Below are positions 55,907-63,153 of a stretch of DNA of 64,000 bases, piece after piece (the stretch's first letter is position 1; each line of letters starts with the position of its first letter). Origin of the DNA: CAUZIZ01 sp965218775 (GTDB lineage Bacteria > Acidobacteriota > UBA6911 > RPQK01 > JAJDTT01). Below the pieces are notes generated by a model. It worked only from the letters and a program-made list of their open reading frames with translations, was not told where the DNA came from and searched no databases. Position numbers and translations under genes: made by a program. The stretch lies in assembly GCA_965218775.1 (NCBI GenBank), contig CBDCLS010000006.1, positions 558,001-622,000 on the forward strand. The letters run 5' to 3'.

Positions 55907-56674
55907 ATGACGAATGTACTCATAACCGGTATGAGCGGCTTGATAGGCGGTATCCTCCGAAGACACTTGGAAGCTCTAGGCGGCTATCAGCTAAGAGCGC
56001 TGAACCGGCGTCGGGTGGAGGGCGTGGAATGCGTCCAGGCGGACATCTCGGACCTGGAGGCGATCCAGCCCGCCTTCGAAGGTATCGACGTGGTCGTACA
56101 CTTGGCTGCCTTCCTGGGCGGCGAGGTCTGGGAAGGTCATCTCTCGGGCAACATCATCGGCGCATACAACGTATACGAGGCAGCACGCAGGGCTGGAGTG
56201 AAACGGGTCGTCTTCGGCAGCAGCGGAGCGGCCGCGACGGGCGTCGAGCAAACGCCTCCATACGACGCAATCGTCGCAGGCAGGTACGACGACGTACCTG
56301 AGCGCTTCGAGCGGATCAGGACTGAGACAACCTGGCCAGCCGGTATATACGGCGCCTGCAAGGTCTGGGGGGAGGCCATAGGCAGGCACTTCTCCGACGC
56401 CCACGGTCTATCTGTCCTCTGCGTCCGCATCGGCCGGGTGAACGAGGAGAACCGCCCGACGAATCCCGCTGAGTTCTCCCGCTACCTCAGCCATCGAGAC
56501 ATAGCGCAGATGCTCCAGAGGTGTATCGACGCGCCGGACGACCTCAAATACGGCGTCTTCTTCGCGATTTCAAACAACAGATGGGGCTATCGGGACATCG
56601 AGCACCCGCGTGCAGTCCTCGGCTACGAGCCACAGGACGCGGCTGAGGCGTTACGGTGGAGCGATTCCAAGTGA
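55907..56674 (+). CDS. NAD-dependent sugar-nucleotide epimerase/dehydratase (extended SDR)
   Basis: 255 residues from ATG 55907 (GTGGAGC upstream). Rossmann motif LITGMSGLIGG, DVVVHLAAFLGG, Ser in VVFGSSGAA and the catalytic YGACK (YxxxK). This is an uronate dehydrogenase/epimerase-like short SDR that binds NAD in the cytosol. Complete at the C-terminus. The IS256 copy directly upstream has probably replaced its promoter. Downstream lies an FGGY kinase fragment on the other strand. Confidence 0.85.
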   Translation: MTNVLITGMSGLIGGILRRHLEALGGYQLRALNRRRVEGVECVQADISDLEAIQPAFEGIDVVVHLAAFLGGEVWEGHLSGNIIGAYNVYEAARRAGVKRVVFGSSGAAATGVEQTPPYDAIVAGRYDDVPERFERIRTETTWPAGIYGACKVWGEAIGRHFSDAHGLSVLCVRIGRVNEENRPTNPAEFSRYLSHRDIAQMLQRCIDAPDDLKYGVFFAISNNRWGYRDIEHPRAVLGYEPQDAAEALRWSDSK

Positions 56675-56684
56675 CTGATGATCT

Positions 56685-56970
56685 GAGCGAGAGATGCTCG
56701 GTAGAGCGCCAGCAGCCTCGTCGGACTGCACCAGACGAGGCAGACAAGACTCGAGGTCCGTATCGAGATCGATCCAGGATAATGCCTGGGTCGACCACTC
56801 TCGCTCCCGACCCGAAAGTATCCGGTTCCCGAAGCGTCTCCTGCCTCGGCCGTCATCTCGCCAGTCAAATAGAAGTTGAGATAGTCATGAGGTAGTAGTA
56901 GGAAGTGGATCCTTCCATAGCTGTCCGGCTCATGCTCCTTGATCCAGGCTATGGGTTGCCATTCTTGCAT
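56685..56970 (-). pseudogene. FGGY-family sugar kinase (xylulokinase-like) fragment
   Basis: IAWIKEHEPDSYGRIHFLLL, PHDYLNFYLTGEMTAEAGDA and SGTGYFRV correspond to the first ATPase-fold domain of xylulokinase-type enzymes. A frameshift near 56800 leads to DLESCLPRLVQSDEAAG in another frame. Both ends of the gene are missing. Confidence 0.75.
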
Positions 56971-57043
56971 TACTGGGAATCCCGCCGGCTTGGGCAGAAA
57001 ATAGATTTCAGTAGAGCGGCTACTGAAGACTTGACAACATAGT

Positions 57044-57374
57044 TCTGGTGTTGGGGACGATGTTCCGCCCGCGTTGGCTCAGCGAGACGTGGCCAAGGCG
57101 TTCTTCGGCGTACTGCAGGAGGTGATCGCGCAGGGTGGTGGTGAAGGGAGCGACACGCGAGAGATCAGCATCACGGCGAGTCTCGCGATCGACGGCATCG
57201 TGCAGCAGCACCGCATCGTCAATGGACGCGAAGCGCGGACGTCCAGAACCGCATGAAGGGCGCAATCGAGGACTACCTGTTTGAGCTGCTGGAGCAGCAC
57301 GGCCTCGCGCTGACTTTTGAAGAGATTGACCGCGTGCTCGAAACGGTGATCGACATTGCCAGAGTTCGCTATGC
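57044..57374 (+). pseudogene. Type I restriction enzyme HsdR, C-terminal fragment
   Basis: RDVAKAFFGVLQEVIAQ, SLAIDGIVQQHRIVN and, after a one-base loss near 57233, ADVQNRMKGAIEDYLFELLE and FEEIDRVLETVIDIARVRYA match the end of HsdR. The helicase and nuclease parts are absent. The stop TGA overlaps the next ATG (ATGCTTGA), the usual arrangement of hsdR with a YgjP-type gene. Confidence 0.75.
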
Positions 57375-58096
57375 TTGAGGCGGCGGCACAGACAGTCTTC
57401 GTCGAGTTTGGCAGCCAGCAGTTTGCCGTCTTGTTGAAGTTCGAGGAGCGTAAGCGACTGTCGATCTCTGTGCACCCCGACGGTTCGGTGACGGCACTGG
57501 CGCCCGTCGGCCGTCCGCTCGCTCAAGTACTGTCGCGCCTGGGAAAAAGGCGGTCGTGGATTGCCAAACAGCGCCGTCACTTTGAGGCATACCAGCCGCT
57601 GCCGGAGGAGAAGCGCTTGGTCCCGGGGGAGACGCACCTGTACCTGGGTCGGCACTACCGGCTGAGAGTGCGGCGTTCGTCCCATACCGATGTAAAACTT
57701 ATCGGCCGCTATCTGAACTTGTCTGTCCCGACTCCGGAGAACCCCTCCAGCGTTCGTGCGGCTCTTGAGAGCTAGTACCGGACACACGCCGAGCCGATTT
57801 ATCTTGATCGGCTGGCACGCTGCCTAGAGGATGCGCCGAGCCTGCGATGTCTCAGTCCGACGCTCAGGATACGAGAGATGAAGCGACGGTGGGGAAGCTG
57901 TTCGAGGGCAGGCACCATCACTCTGAGCACCGAACTCACTAGGACACCCTTGCACTGTATCGAGTACGTCATCATGCATGAACTCTGTCACCTGCGCGTC
58001 CACGACCACAGTCCCGCTTTCTATCGACTACTCAGTCGATGCATGCCGGACTGGGAAAGAAGGAAGGCACGTCTCGACTCAGTTCTATTGCGATGA
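57371..58096 (+). pseudogene. YgjP-like metallopeptidase-domain protein (DUF45) with one nonsense codon
   Basis: ATG 57371 overlaps the HsdR stop. The N-terminal half (FEERKRLSISVHPDGSV, YLGRHYRLRV) and the zinc site (KRRWGSCSRAGTITLS, YVIMHELCHLRVHDHSPAFY) are in one frame, separated only by TAG at 57773-57775, where homologues have Trp (LLESWYR). The TGG to TAG change makes it a recent pseudogene of ~241 codons. Such proteins accompany type I restriction genes; the His-Glu-x-x-His motif is intact. Confidence 0.8.
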
Positions 58097-58192
58097 CCGT
58101 CGACCTTTCCAGGCCTGACCATACGTATCTACCTCAAATATGGCTGCCCGCCGGACAAACAGCCGAGAGCGATGCAGTCCGAACCGAGGGGC

Positions 58193-58290
58193 GTCTAACG
58201 TTGAGGATTGTATCCGCTGTCCTTGACGCATCTGTTGGCGAAGTCAGCAGATGAGTTGTGAGCACAGCGGATACAACCTTAGCGTTGGGC
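58193..58290 (+). other. attC recombination site 1 (integron cassette)
   Basis: It starts with GTCTAAC (58193-58199, fits RYYYAAC) and ends with GTTGGGC (58284-58290, fits GTTRRRY). Between them two arms pair over ~20 bp (GTATCCGCTGT with ACAGCGGATAC) with one extra base on one side (GGATTG against GGTTG), the asymmetry expected of attC. Total 98 bp. Confidence 0.85.
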
Positions 58291-58314
58291 AGCAAGGAGT
58301 ACACGACGCGACAA

Positions 58315-59653
58315 GGTTAAGCAACCGTTTTTCTGTAATTTTCTTTAGGGCCTGTAGGGAAGAATTGCTCCACTTGTGTTTTCCAGCCGGCCAGGTTCAG
58401 GTATTGCCGGCCGGTTAACCACTCCTCGTGTATCTCTGCAAGCACAGCCGAGATGAGCCGCAGCGCCGACGCTTCGTGGGGAAAGATTCCCACCACCCGG
58501 GTTCGTCTCCGGATCTCCCGGTGCAGTCTCTCCAGTCCGTTGATGGTTCGGATCCTTCGCCACCAGCTCCTCGGAAAATCAAACACTGTCAGCCCTTCAT
58601 CCACGTTCTCTTCCAGCCAGCTCACGAACTCCGGTGCAATCTTTTCGAACTTCTTGACGACTTTACCCTTGAGCTCCTCGGCATCTTCTCGAGACGGGGC
58701 ATCGAAAATGTCCCGCATGGCCTGGGCGATGCGGGGCTTGTCCTCTTTGCGGCGAGCATATTGTTGGGCGTTTTTACTCAGGTGAAACTGACAACGGTTC
58801 CAGGGCACCGACGGATAAACTGCCCGCCTGGCCGCCTTCAGTCCTTCGTGATCGTCACTGACAAACAGCTCGACCCCTCTCAGTCCACGCTTGTGCAGAT
58901 CTCCCAGAAACCCTCGCCAATGCACCTCCGCTTCACTGATCCTGGTGCTCAGACCCAACACCTCCCGCGTTCCGAAACGATTGACTCCTATGGCTTTCAG
59001 GATGGCCACGTCCTGCACCCTGCCGCCTCTTCGAACCTTCTCGTAGTGGGCATCCAGATACACGATCGGATACTCTCCCAGCTCCCGGCTTCAAAACTCT
59101 TCCAGCTCTTCGTCCAGCATCCCGGCCACTCTCGAGACCTGGGTGGCCGAGATCTCCAACCCACACAGCTGCTCCGTGATCTCGGTGACTTTCCTCGTCG
59201 AGACTCCCATCACATACATCTCGGCAATGGCCAGCTTCAGGGCCTTCTCCGAACGGCAACCCCTCTCCAGCGACTTGGGATAAAACCTCAACCCACGCAC
59301 CTGTGGAATCTCCAAGTGCAGCTCTCCCACTCGAGTCTGAATCCGCTTGCCTTTGAATCCGTTTCGATAGCCTCGCCGACTGGCTGTTCTCTCGTACGCT
59401 TCCGCTCCCAGAAACTCGCTTCTTTCCAACTGCATGGCCACGTTGAACAGCTTCTCCAGGATTCCTCGAAAGGCTTCTGTTCCTTCCTCGATCAACTCCG
59501 CCAGGATCTCCCGTGGTACTCTCTTTTCCAGGTCTGGGTTCATTTGATTCTCCTTGCCAGATAGACGTTTCTGTTTTTGGAGAATCCTGTCCCAGACCTC
59601 TGTCTTTCCGACCCAGGCCTGACCAGAATTTACAGAAAAGAAGTTACGCTACT
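58315..59653 (-). mobile_element. IS256-family insertion sequence, copy 3 (1339 bp, inverted)
   Basis: Same length and ends as copies 1 and 2, on the minus strand. Flanks CGCGACAA (58307-58314) and CGCGAGAA (59654-59661) are an 8-bp duplication with one mismatch. It lies inside an integron cassette, 25 bp after attC1. At the noncoding marker base it agrees with copy 2. Confidence 0.93.
58317..59543 (-). pseudogene. IS256-family transposase, copy 3, nonsense mutant
   Basis: Identical to the other copies except that codon CGA (Arg152) is TGA at 59093-59091, cutting the protein after EELEEF. The remaining frame is open to 58317. The lesion lies before the catalytic Asp residues, so this copy can move only with help from copy 1 or 2. 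Confidence 0.92.
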
Positions 59654-59687
59654 CGCGAGAAACGATGACCTGGGATAAGATACGGTC

Positions 59688-60066
59688 ATGAAGTTCAGGA
59701 TCTACGCGGACACCTCGGCTCTGGGCGGCTGCGAAGACGAGGAGTTCGCGGAGCATTCCCTCCGGCTCATGGAGAGCTTCGTCCGAGGCGAATGTGTTCT
59801 CGTTCTGTCCAGCCTCACGATTCAAGAGTTGGCTGCGGCGCCGGCCGGCGTCCGCAGGCGACTTGCCTCTGTGCCAGAAACGCACGCGGGCCGACGCCCA
59901 GCACATCGCCATTGCAACCGTAGCCCGGGTTGACGTGCTTGTGAGCTGGAACTTCAAGCACATCGTCAACCTATCACGGATCCACGGTTACAACTCCGTG
60001 AACCTGCGCCAGGGCTATTCAATGATCGAGATCCGAACGCCACGAGAGGTGATGTCAGATGAGTAA
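59688..60066 (+). pseudogene. PIN-domain toxin (VapC-like), broken
   Basis: MKFRIYADTSALGGCEDEEF has the first PIN Asp. The frame is lost after RRRLASVPETH (about 59885), and the last part RADAQHIAIATVARVDVLVS, WNFKHIVN is in another frame. About 25 residues expected between them are missing, so a deletion plus frameshift is likely. Intact homologues are ribonuclease toxins common in cassettes. It overlaps the small partner gene by 8 bases. Confidence 0.72.
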
Positions 60067-60265
60067 GACCGAGAAGAGGTTTGATGCGGTCGCGTTGATG
60101 CGATCGGCGCGAGACATGATCTCGGAAGAGATCGAAGGTATGACGGTGGAAGAAGAGCTGAGGTGGCTCGCTTCGCAGGATCTGAAGGATCCATTCTTGA
60201 AGCGCCTTCGAGAGCGTGCTGCCCAACAGGCCGATGCAGCGGACCAGACTTCGGCCGGCCGCTGA
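60059..60265 (+). CDS. Small antitoxin-like partner protein
   Basis: 68 residues, ATG 60059 inside the toxin 3-prime end. Helical and charged (RFDAVALMRSARDMISEEIE, VEEELRWLASQ), no DNA-binding domain obvious. The position after a PIN toxin suggests an antitoxin. Its last codons lie in attC2, as is usual for cassette genes. Confidence 0.65.
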   Translation: MSKTEKRFDAVALMRSARDMISEEIEGMTVEEELRWLASQDLKDPFLKRLRERAAQQADAADQTSAGR

Positions 60266-60282
60266 TCGGCAAAACGTTAGAC
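60221..60282 (+). other. attC recombination site 2 (integron cassette)
   Basis: GCCCAAC (60221-60227) and GTTAGAC (60276-60282) are the core ends. Arms GCCGATGCAGCGG and CCGCTGATCGGC pair with a single extrahelical G, the hallmark of attC strand choice. Total 62 bp. Confidence 0.88.
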
Positions 60283-60310
60283 CGAAGTAGAGACAGACTC
60301 GGAGCAAGGC

Positions 60311-60646
60311 ATGCCGGAGACGTGGATCACAGACATGCAGCACTATCTCGACGAGTCGGGCCGTGTTGCAGATGTGCCGACACCTGCTTTGAACCTCGCG
60401 CTGTTCCTAGGATCAATCGTCGCGTGGATGACCAGTCGAGACGTCAAGCGAATCGAGTGGACGAACGTACCCTGTCGCAGAAGCCCAGGGCGACAACGTT
60501 GCCGGGGGGAGATCTACGCCCGTTTTGACTCGGGTGCAATAATCTGGGAGTGCCTGTTGTGTCAGGACAACGGCTACATCCGTGGCTGGGAGGGTTCGCC
60601 ATGGGATCGACGACCCGACAATCATCTTGAGCAGGACCCGGACTAA
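60311..60646 (+). CDS. Cassette-borne hypothetical protein with zinc-ribbon cysteines
   Basis: 111 residues from ATG 60311 with GGAG upstream. Motifs: ITDMQHYLDESG, LALFLGSIVAWM, NVPCRRSPGRQRC, IWECLLCQDNGYIRGWEG. The four Cys could hold a zinc ion. I recall similar short proteins in environmental genomes, none characterised. The stop TAA is part of the core of attC3, so gene and site form a typical cassette. Confidence 0.72.
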   Translation: MPETWITDMQHYLDESGRVADVPTPALNLALFLGSIVAWMTSRDVKRIEWTNVPCRRSPGRQRCRGEIYARFDSGAIIWECLLCQDNGYIRGWEGSPWDRRPDNHLEQDPD

Positions 60647-60702
60647 CACGCCGATTCAGACGGAGCGGCCTGGGGCCGGCCGCCGAGCGGCAAGGCGTCA
60701 TA
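60641..60702 (+). other. Probable attC site 3, degenerate
   Basis: GACTAAC (60641) is a near fit to RYYYAAC and the arms ACGCC/GGCGT and GCGGCC/GGCCGC pair, with a layout like site 2. The right core reads GTCATAC instead of GTTRRRY, so it may be inactive. Confidence 0.5.
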
Positions 60703-60910
60703 CCCCACACAGGCAGTGCTGACATGCGTCACGTGACAGAGTGCAGTTGACATGTGAAGCGTTGTGTTATGTGAAGTGATCGATCTGCTTCACGCCAGAA
60801 TCCTTTCGATATCGCGGCTTCGTGCCACCGGTCCGCGCTTGTACTCCACATAATTCTGGTGCATGACAGCCCTTTGGAGTCCCGCCTCTGGGACAGAAAA
60901 GGAGGTTGTC

Positions 60911-62173
60911 ATGCCCTTGGAAGATCTATTTCGTAGTCGGGAGGCCCTGAAGCGTTTTCGAATGGCGCCACTGGGTGCGGAGATGGACCGCTTCGGTGAG
61001 TGGCTTCGCGAGCAAGGATTCTGTCGTGACGTGGTGCGCCGCCGAGTCTGGCAAGTGTCGCACTTCAATCAATACCTTCGAGACGGGGGCCTCCAAGCGG
61101 CTCGCGAGGTGGACGAAGAGCTCGCGCAACAGTTTATCGGCCAGCATCTGCCACGCTGCCGATGTGGCGGTGGGCGGCGGCGCCAACACGGGGAGGTCCC
61201 GAGGTCGGTTCGCTGCTTCTTGACGTATCTGTGCGAGCGAGATCTGCTCGCGCCTTGCCCCCAGCCGGCATTGGAGCTACCCGGCGTTCTGGAGGAGTTT
61301 CTAGAGTACTTGAAGGGCGAAGGCGGCCGGGCTCAGAGGACGATCGATCTGCACCGCCGTTATCTGCTGGCTTTCCTGGAGGAGGTGGGTGTCGCTTCCG
61401 ATCGGCAAGCTTTGGCTCAACTGAGACCGGAGCAGGTTCAAGCCGGCTTCGCCCACGTCACCGAAGGCCGGGGCAAAAGCCTCCCTCGACGCCTGCAAGG
61501 CATCTTACGCAACTTCTTCCGCTTCGCTCATCAGCACGGGTCCCTCCAGCGCGATCTGGCACAGGCCGTGCCCCCGATCCGCAGCTACCGGCTGTCGCAC
61601 GTTCCCCAGGGTCTGTCCGAGCAGCAAGCCCGGAAGCTGCTCGAGGGCATCGATCGGACGACGGCCCTGGGCCGGCGCGATTTTGCCATCCTCCAACTGC
61701 TGGACACCTACGGAGTCCGAGGAGGCCAGATTCGCGCCCTCCGACTTCAAGACCTCCGCTGGAGAGAGCAGCAGATCCACTTTCCCGCCCACAAGGGAGG
61801 CAAGCCGGTGCGGGTGCCGCTGACCGAGGCAGCCGGCGAAGCCGTCCTGGAGTACCTTCGTCAGGGACGTCCGCCCGCTCCCTACCCGGAAGTCTTCTTG
61901 ACCGCCAAGGCCCCGATTCACCCGCTGACCGAGCCGTCTACGGTTTCGGTGATGGTGGCCTCTCGCCTGCGCCAAGCCGGGATCGACGGATCTGCCAAAG
62001 GCTCTCATGCCTTCCGTTATGGCTTCGCCACCCGGATGCTCGCTCAGGGGCAATCCCTCAAGACGATCGCCGATCTGCTGGGGCACCGTCACATCAACAG
62101 CAGCTTCCTCTACACCAAAGTCGACCTGAGCCGGCTCCGAGACTTGCCCCTGCCCTGGCCGGAGGAGGTGTAA
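60911..62173 (+). CDS. RIT tyrosine recombinase A
   Basis: 420 residues; ATG 60911 after AAAGGAGG (an in-frame ATG at 60863 lacks a ribosome site). N-terminal SAM-like core-binding domain (RTIDLHRRYLLAFLEEVG), then the catalytic domain: Arg in DTYGVRGGQIRALRLQ, HAFRYGFATRM (HxxR), GHRHINSSFLYTKV (His and Tyr nucleophile). A basic, Cys/Gly-rich patch (RCRCGGGRRRQHG) lies near residue 85. First gene of the trio; all three are thought to act together on the element ends. Confidence 0.9.
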   Translation: MPLEDLFRSREALKRFRMAPLGAEMDRFGEWLREQGFCRDVVRRRVWQVSHFNQYLRDGGLQAAREVDEELAQQFIGQHLPRCRCGGGRRRQHGEVPRSVRCFLTYLCERDLLAPCPQPALELPGVLEEFLEYLKGEGGRAQRTIDLHRRYLLAFLEEVGVASDRQALAQLRPEQVQAGFAHVTEGRGKSLPRRLQGILRNFFRFAHQHGSLQRDLAQAVPPIRSYRLSHVPQGLSEQQARKLLEGIDRTTALGRRDFAILQLLDTYGVRGGQIRALRLQDLRWREQQIHFPAHKGGKPVRVPLTEAAGEAVLEYLRQGRPPAPYPEVFLTAKAPIHPLTEPSTVSVMVASRLRQAGIDGSAKGSHAFRYGFATRMLAQGQSLKTIADLLGHRHINSSFLYTKVDLSRLRDLPLPWPEEV

Positions 62174-62175
62174 TC

Positions 62176-63153
62176 ATGCCCCAGTCAAACTTTCTCAGCA
62201 CGCTGGCCGAGCGCCTTGGTGCCTACGTCGAGTTTCGAACTCTGGGCGGCGTCGACGCCCGCGCTCAGATCCAACTGCTGCGACCTTTCGACCGCTTCCT
62301 TCAGCAGGAAGGGTTTCAAGGGCCGTGGCCCACGCGCGATCTCCTGCAGCGCTATCTCAGCACGCTCGAGCCCCTGCACCCAGGCTCGCGCGGAAACCGC
62401 CTGGCCGTCGTGCGCCAGTTCTGTCGCTACCTGCGTCAGTTTGAACCCGAAGCTTACCTCCCGCCACGCATCCGCTCCCTGGAGCGCCGGCCCCTACGGG
62501 TTCCCCATATCTATACCCAAAGCGAGATCCAAGCGCTGCTACAGGCGGCGCGCCGTTTGGGGTCTTCGGGCTCGTTGCGACCCCAGACTTACTGGACTTT
62601 CTTCGGACTGCTGTACACCACCGGGCTGCGTTGCGGCGAGGCCTTTGCCCTGAATCTAGGCGATCTTGATCTGCCGCAGCAGTTGCTTTACATCCACCGG
62701 GGCAAGTTCGGCAAGTCGCGTCTGGTTCCCCTCTCGGCTTCCACCTCGCGGGTGCTGGGGCGCTACCGCAAGCAGCGTTGCCGAGCCTATCCGCGGGGAT
62801 CAGACCGTCCCCTGTTCGTCACCCTCACCGGACACCGTCTGTATCATACCAACGCTGATTTTGCCCTCCGGCAATGTCTCAGCCGCTGCGGTTTGCGCGG
62901 GGGAAAGGGGTGTCCCGGGCCCCGCCTCCATGACCTGCGTCACAGCTATGCCTCGACGCGCCTGCTCAGTTGGTATCGGGAGGGCAAAGACCCGCAGGCG
63001 CTGTTGCCGCTTCTGGCCACTTATCTGGGCCATGTTAGCGTCACCTCGACTCAAGTCTACCTCCGAGCTACGGCGGAGTTACTCGAGCAGGCCCAAGAGC
63101 GTTTCCGGGCGAACTTTCGCCAAAACATCTTGCCGAAGGGAGAAGCACCATGA
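62176..63153 (+). CDS. RIT tyrosine recombinase B
   Basis: 325 residues, starting 2 bp after the previous stop with its ribosome site (GGAGGAGG) inside the upstream gene. Catalytic motifs: TTGLRCGEAFAL (Arg), HDLRHSYAS (HxxR), GHVSVTSTQVYL (His, Tyr). A frame that starts at 61162 is only an upstream extension that shadows recombinase A. Confidence 0.9.
   Translation: MPQSNFLSTLAERLGAYVEFRTLGGVDARAQIQLLRPFDRFLQQEGFQGPWPTRDLLQRYLSTLEPLHPGSRGNRLAVVRQFCRYLRQFEPEAYLPPRIRSLERRPLRVPHIYTQSEIQALLQAARRLGSSGSLRPQTYWTFFGLLYTTGLRCGEAFALNLGDLDLPQQLLYIHRGKFGKSRLVPLSASTSRVLGRYRKQRCRAYPRGSDRPLFVTLTGHRLYHTNADFALRQCLSRCGLRGGKGCPGPRLHDLRHSYASTRLLSWYREGKDPQALLPLLATYLGHVSVTSTQVYLRATAELLEQAQERFRANFRQNILPKGEAP

Noticed and set aside
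61162..62175. Extended upstream frame of RIT recombinase B
   Set aside because: The part before 62176 overlaps recombinase A and is low-complexity Arg/Pro/Ser; a ribosome site and ATG at 62176 fit the trio layout.
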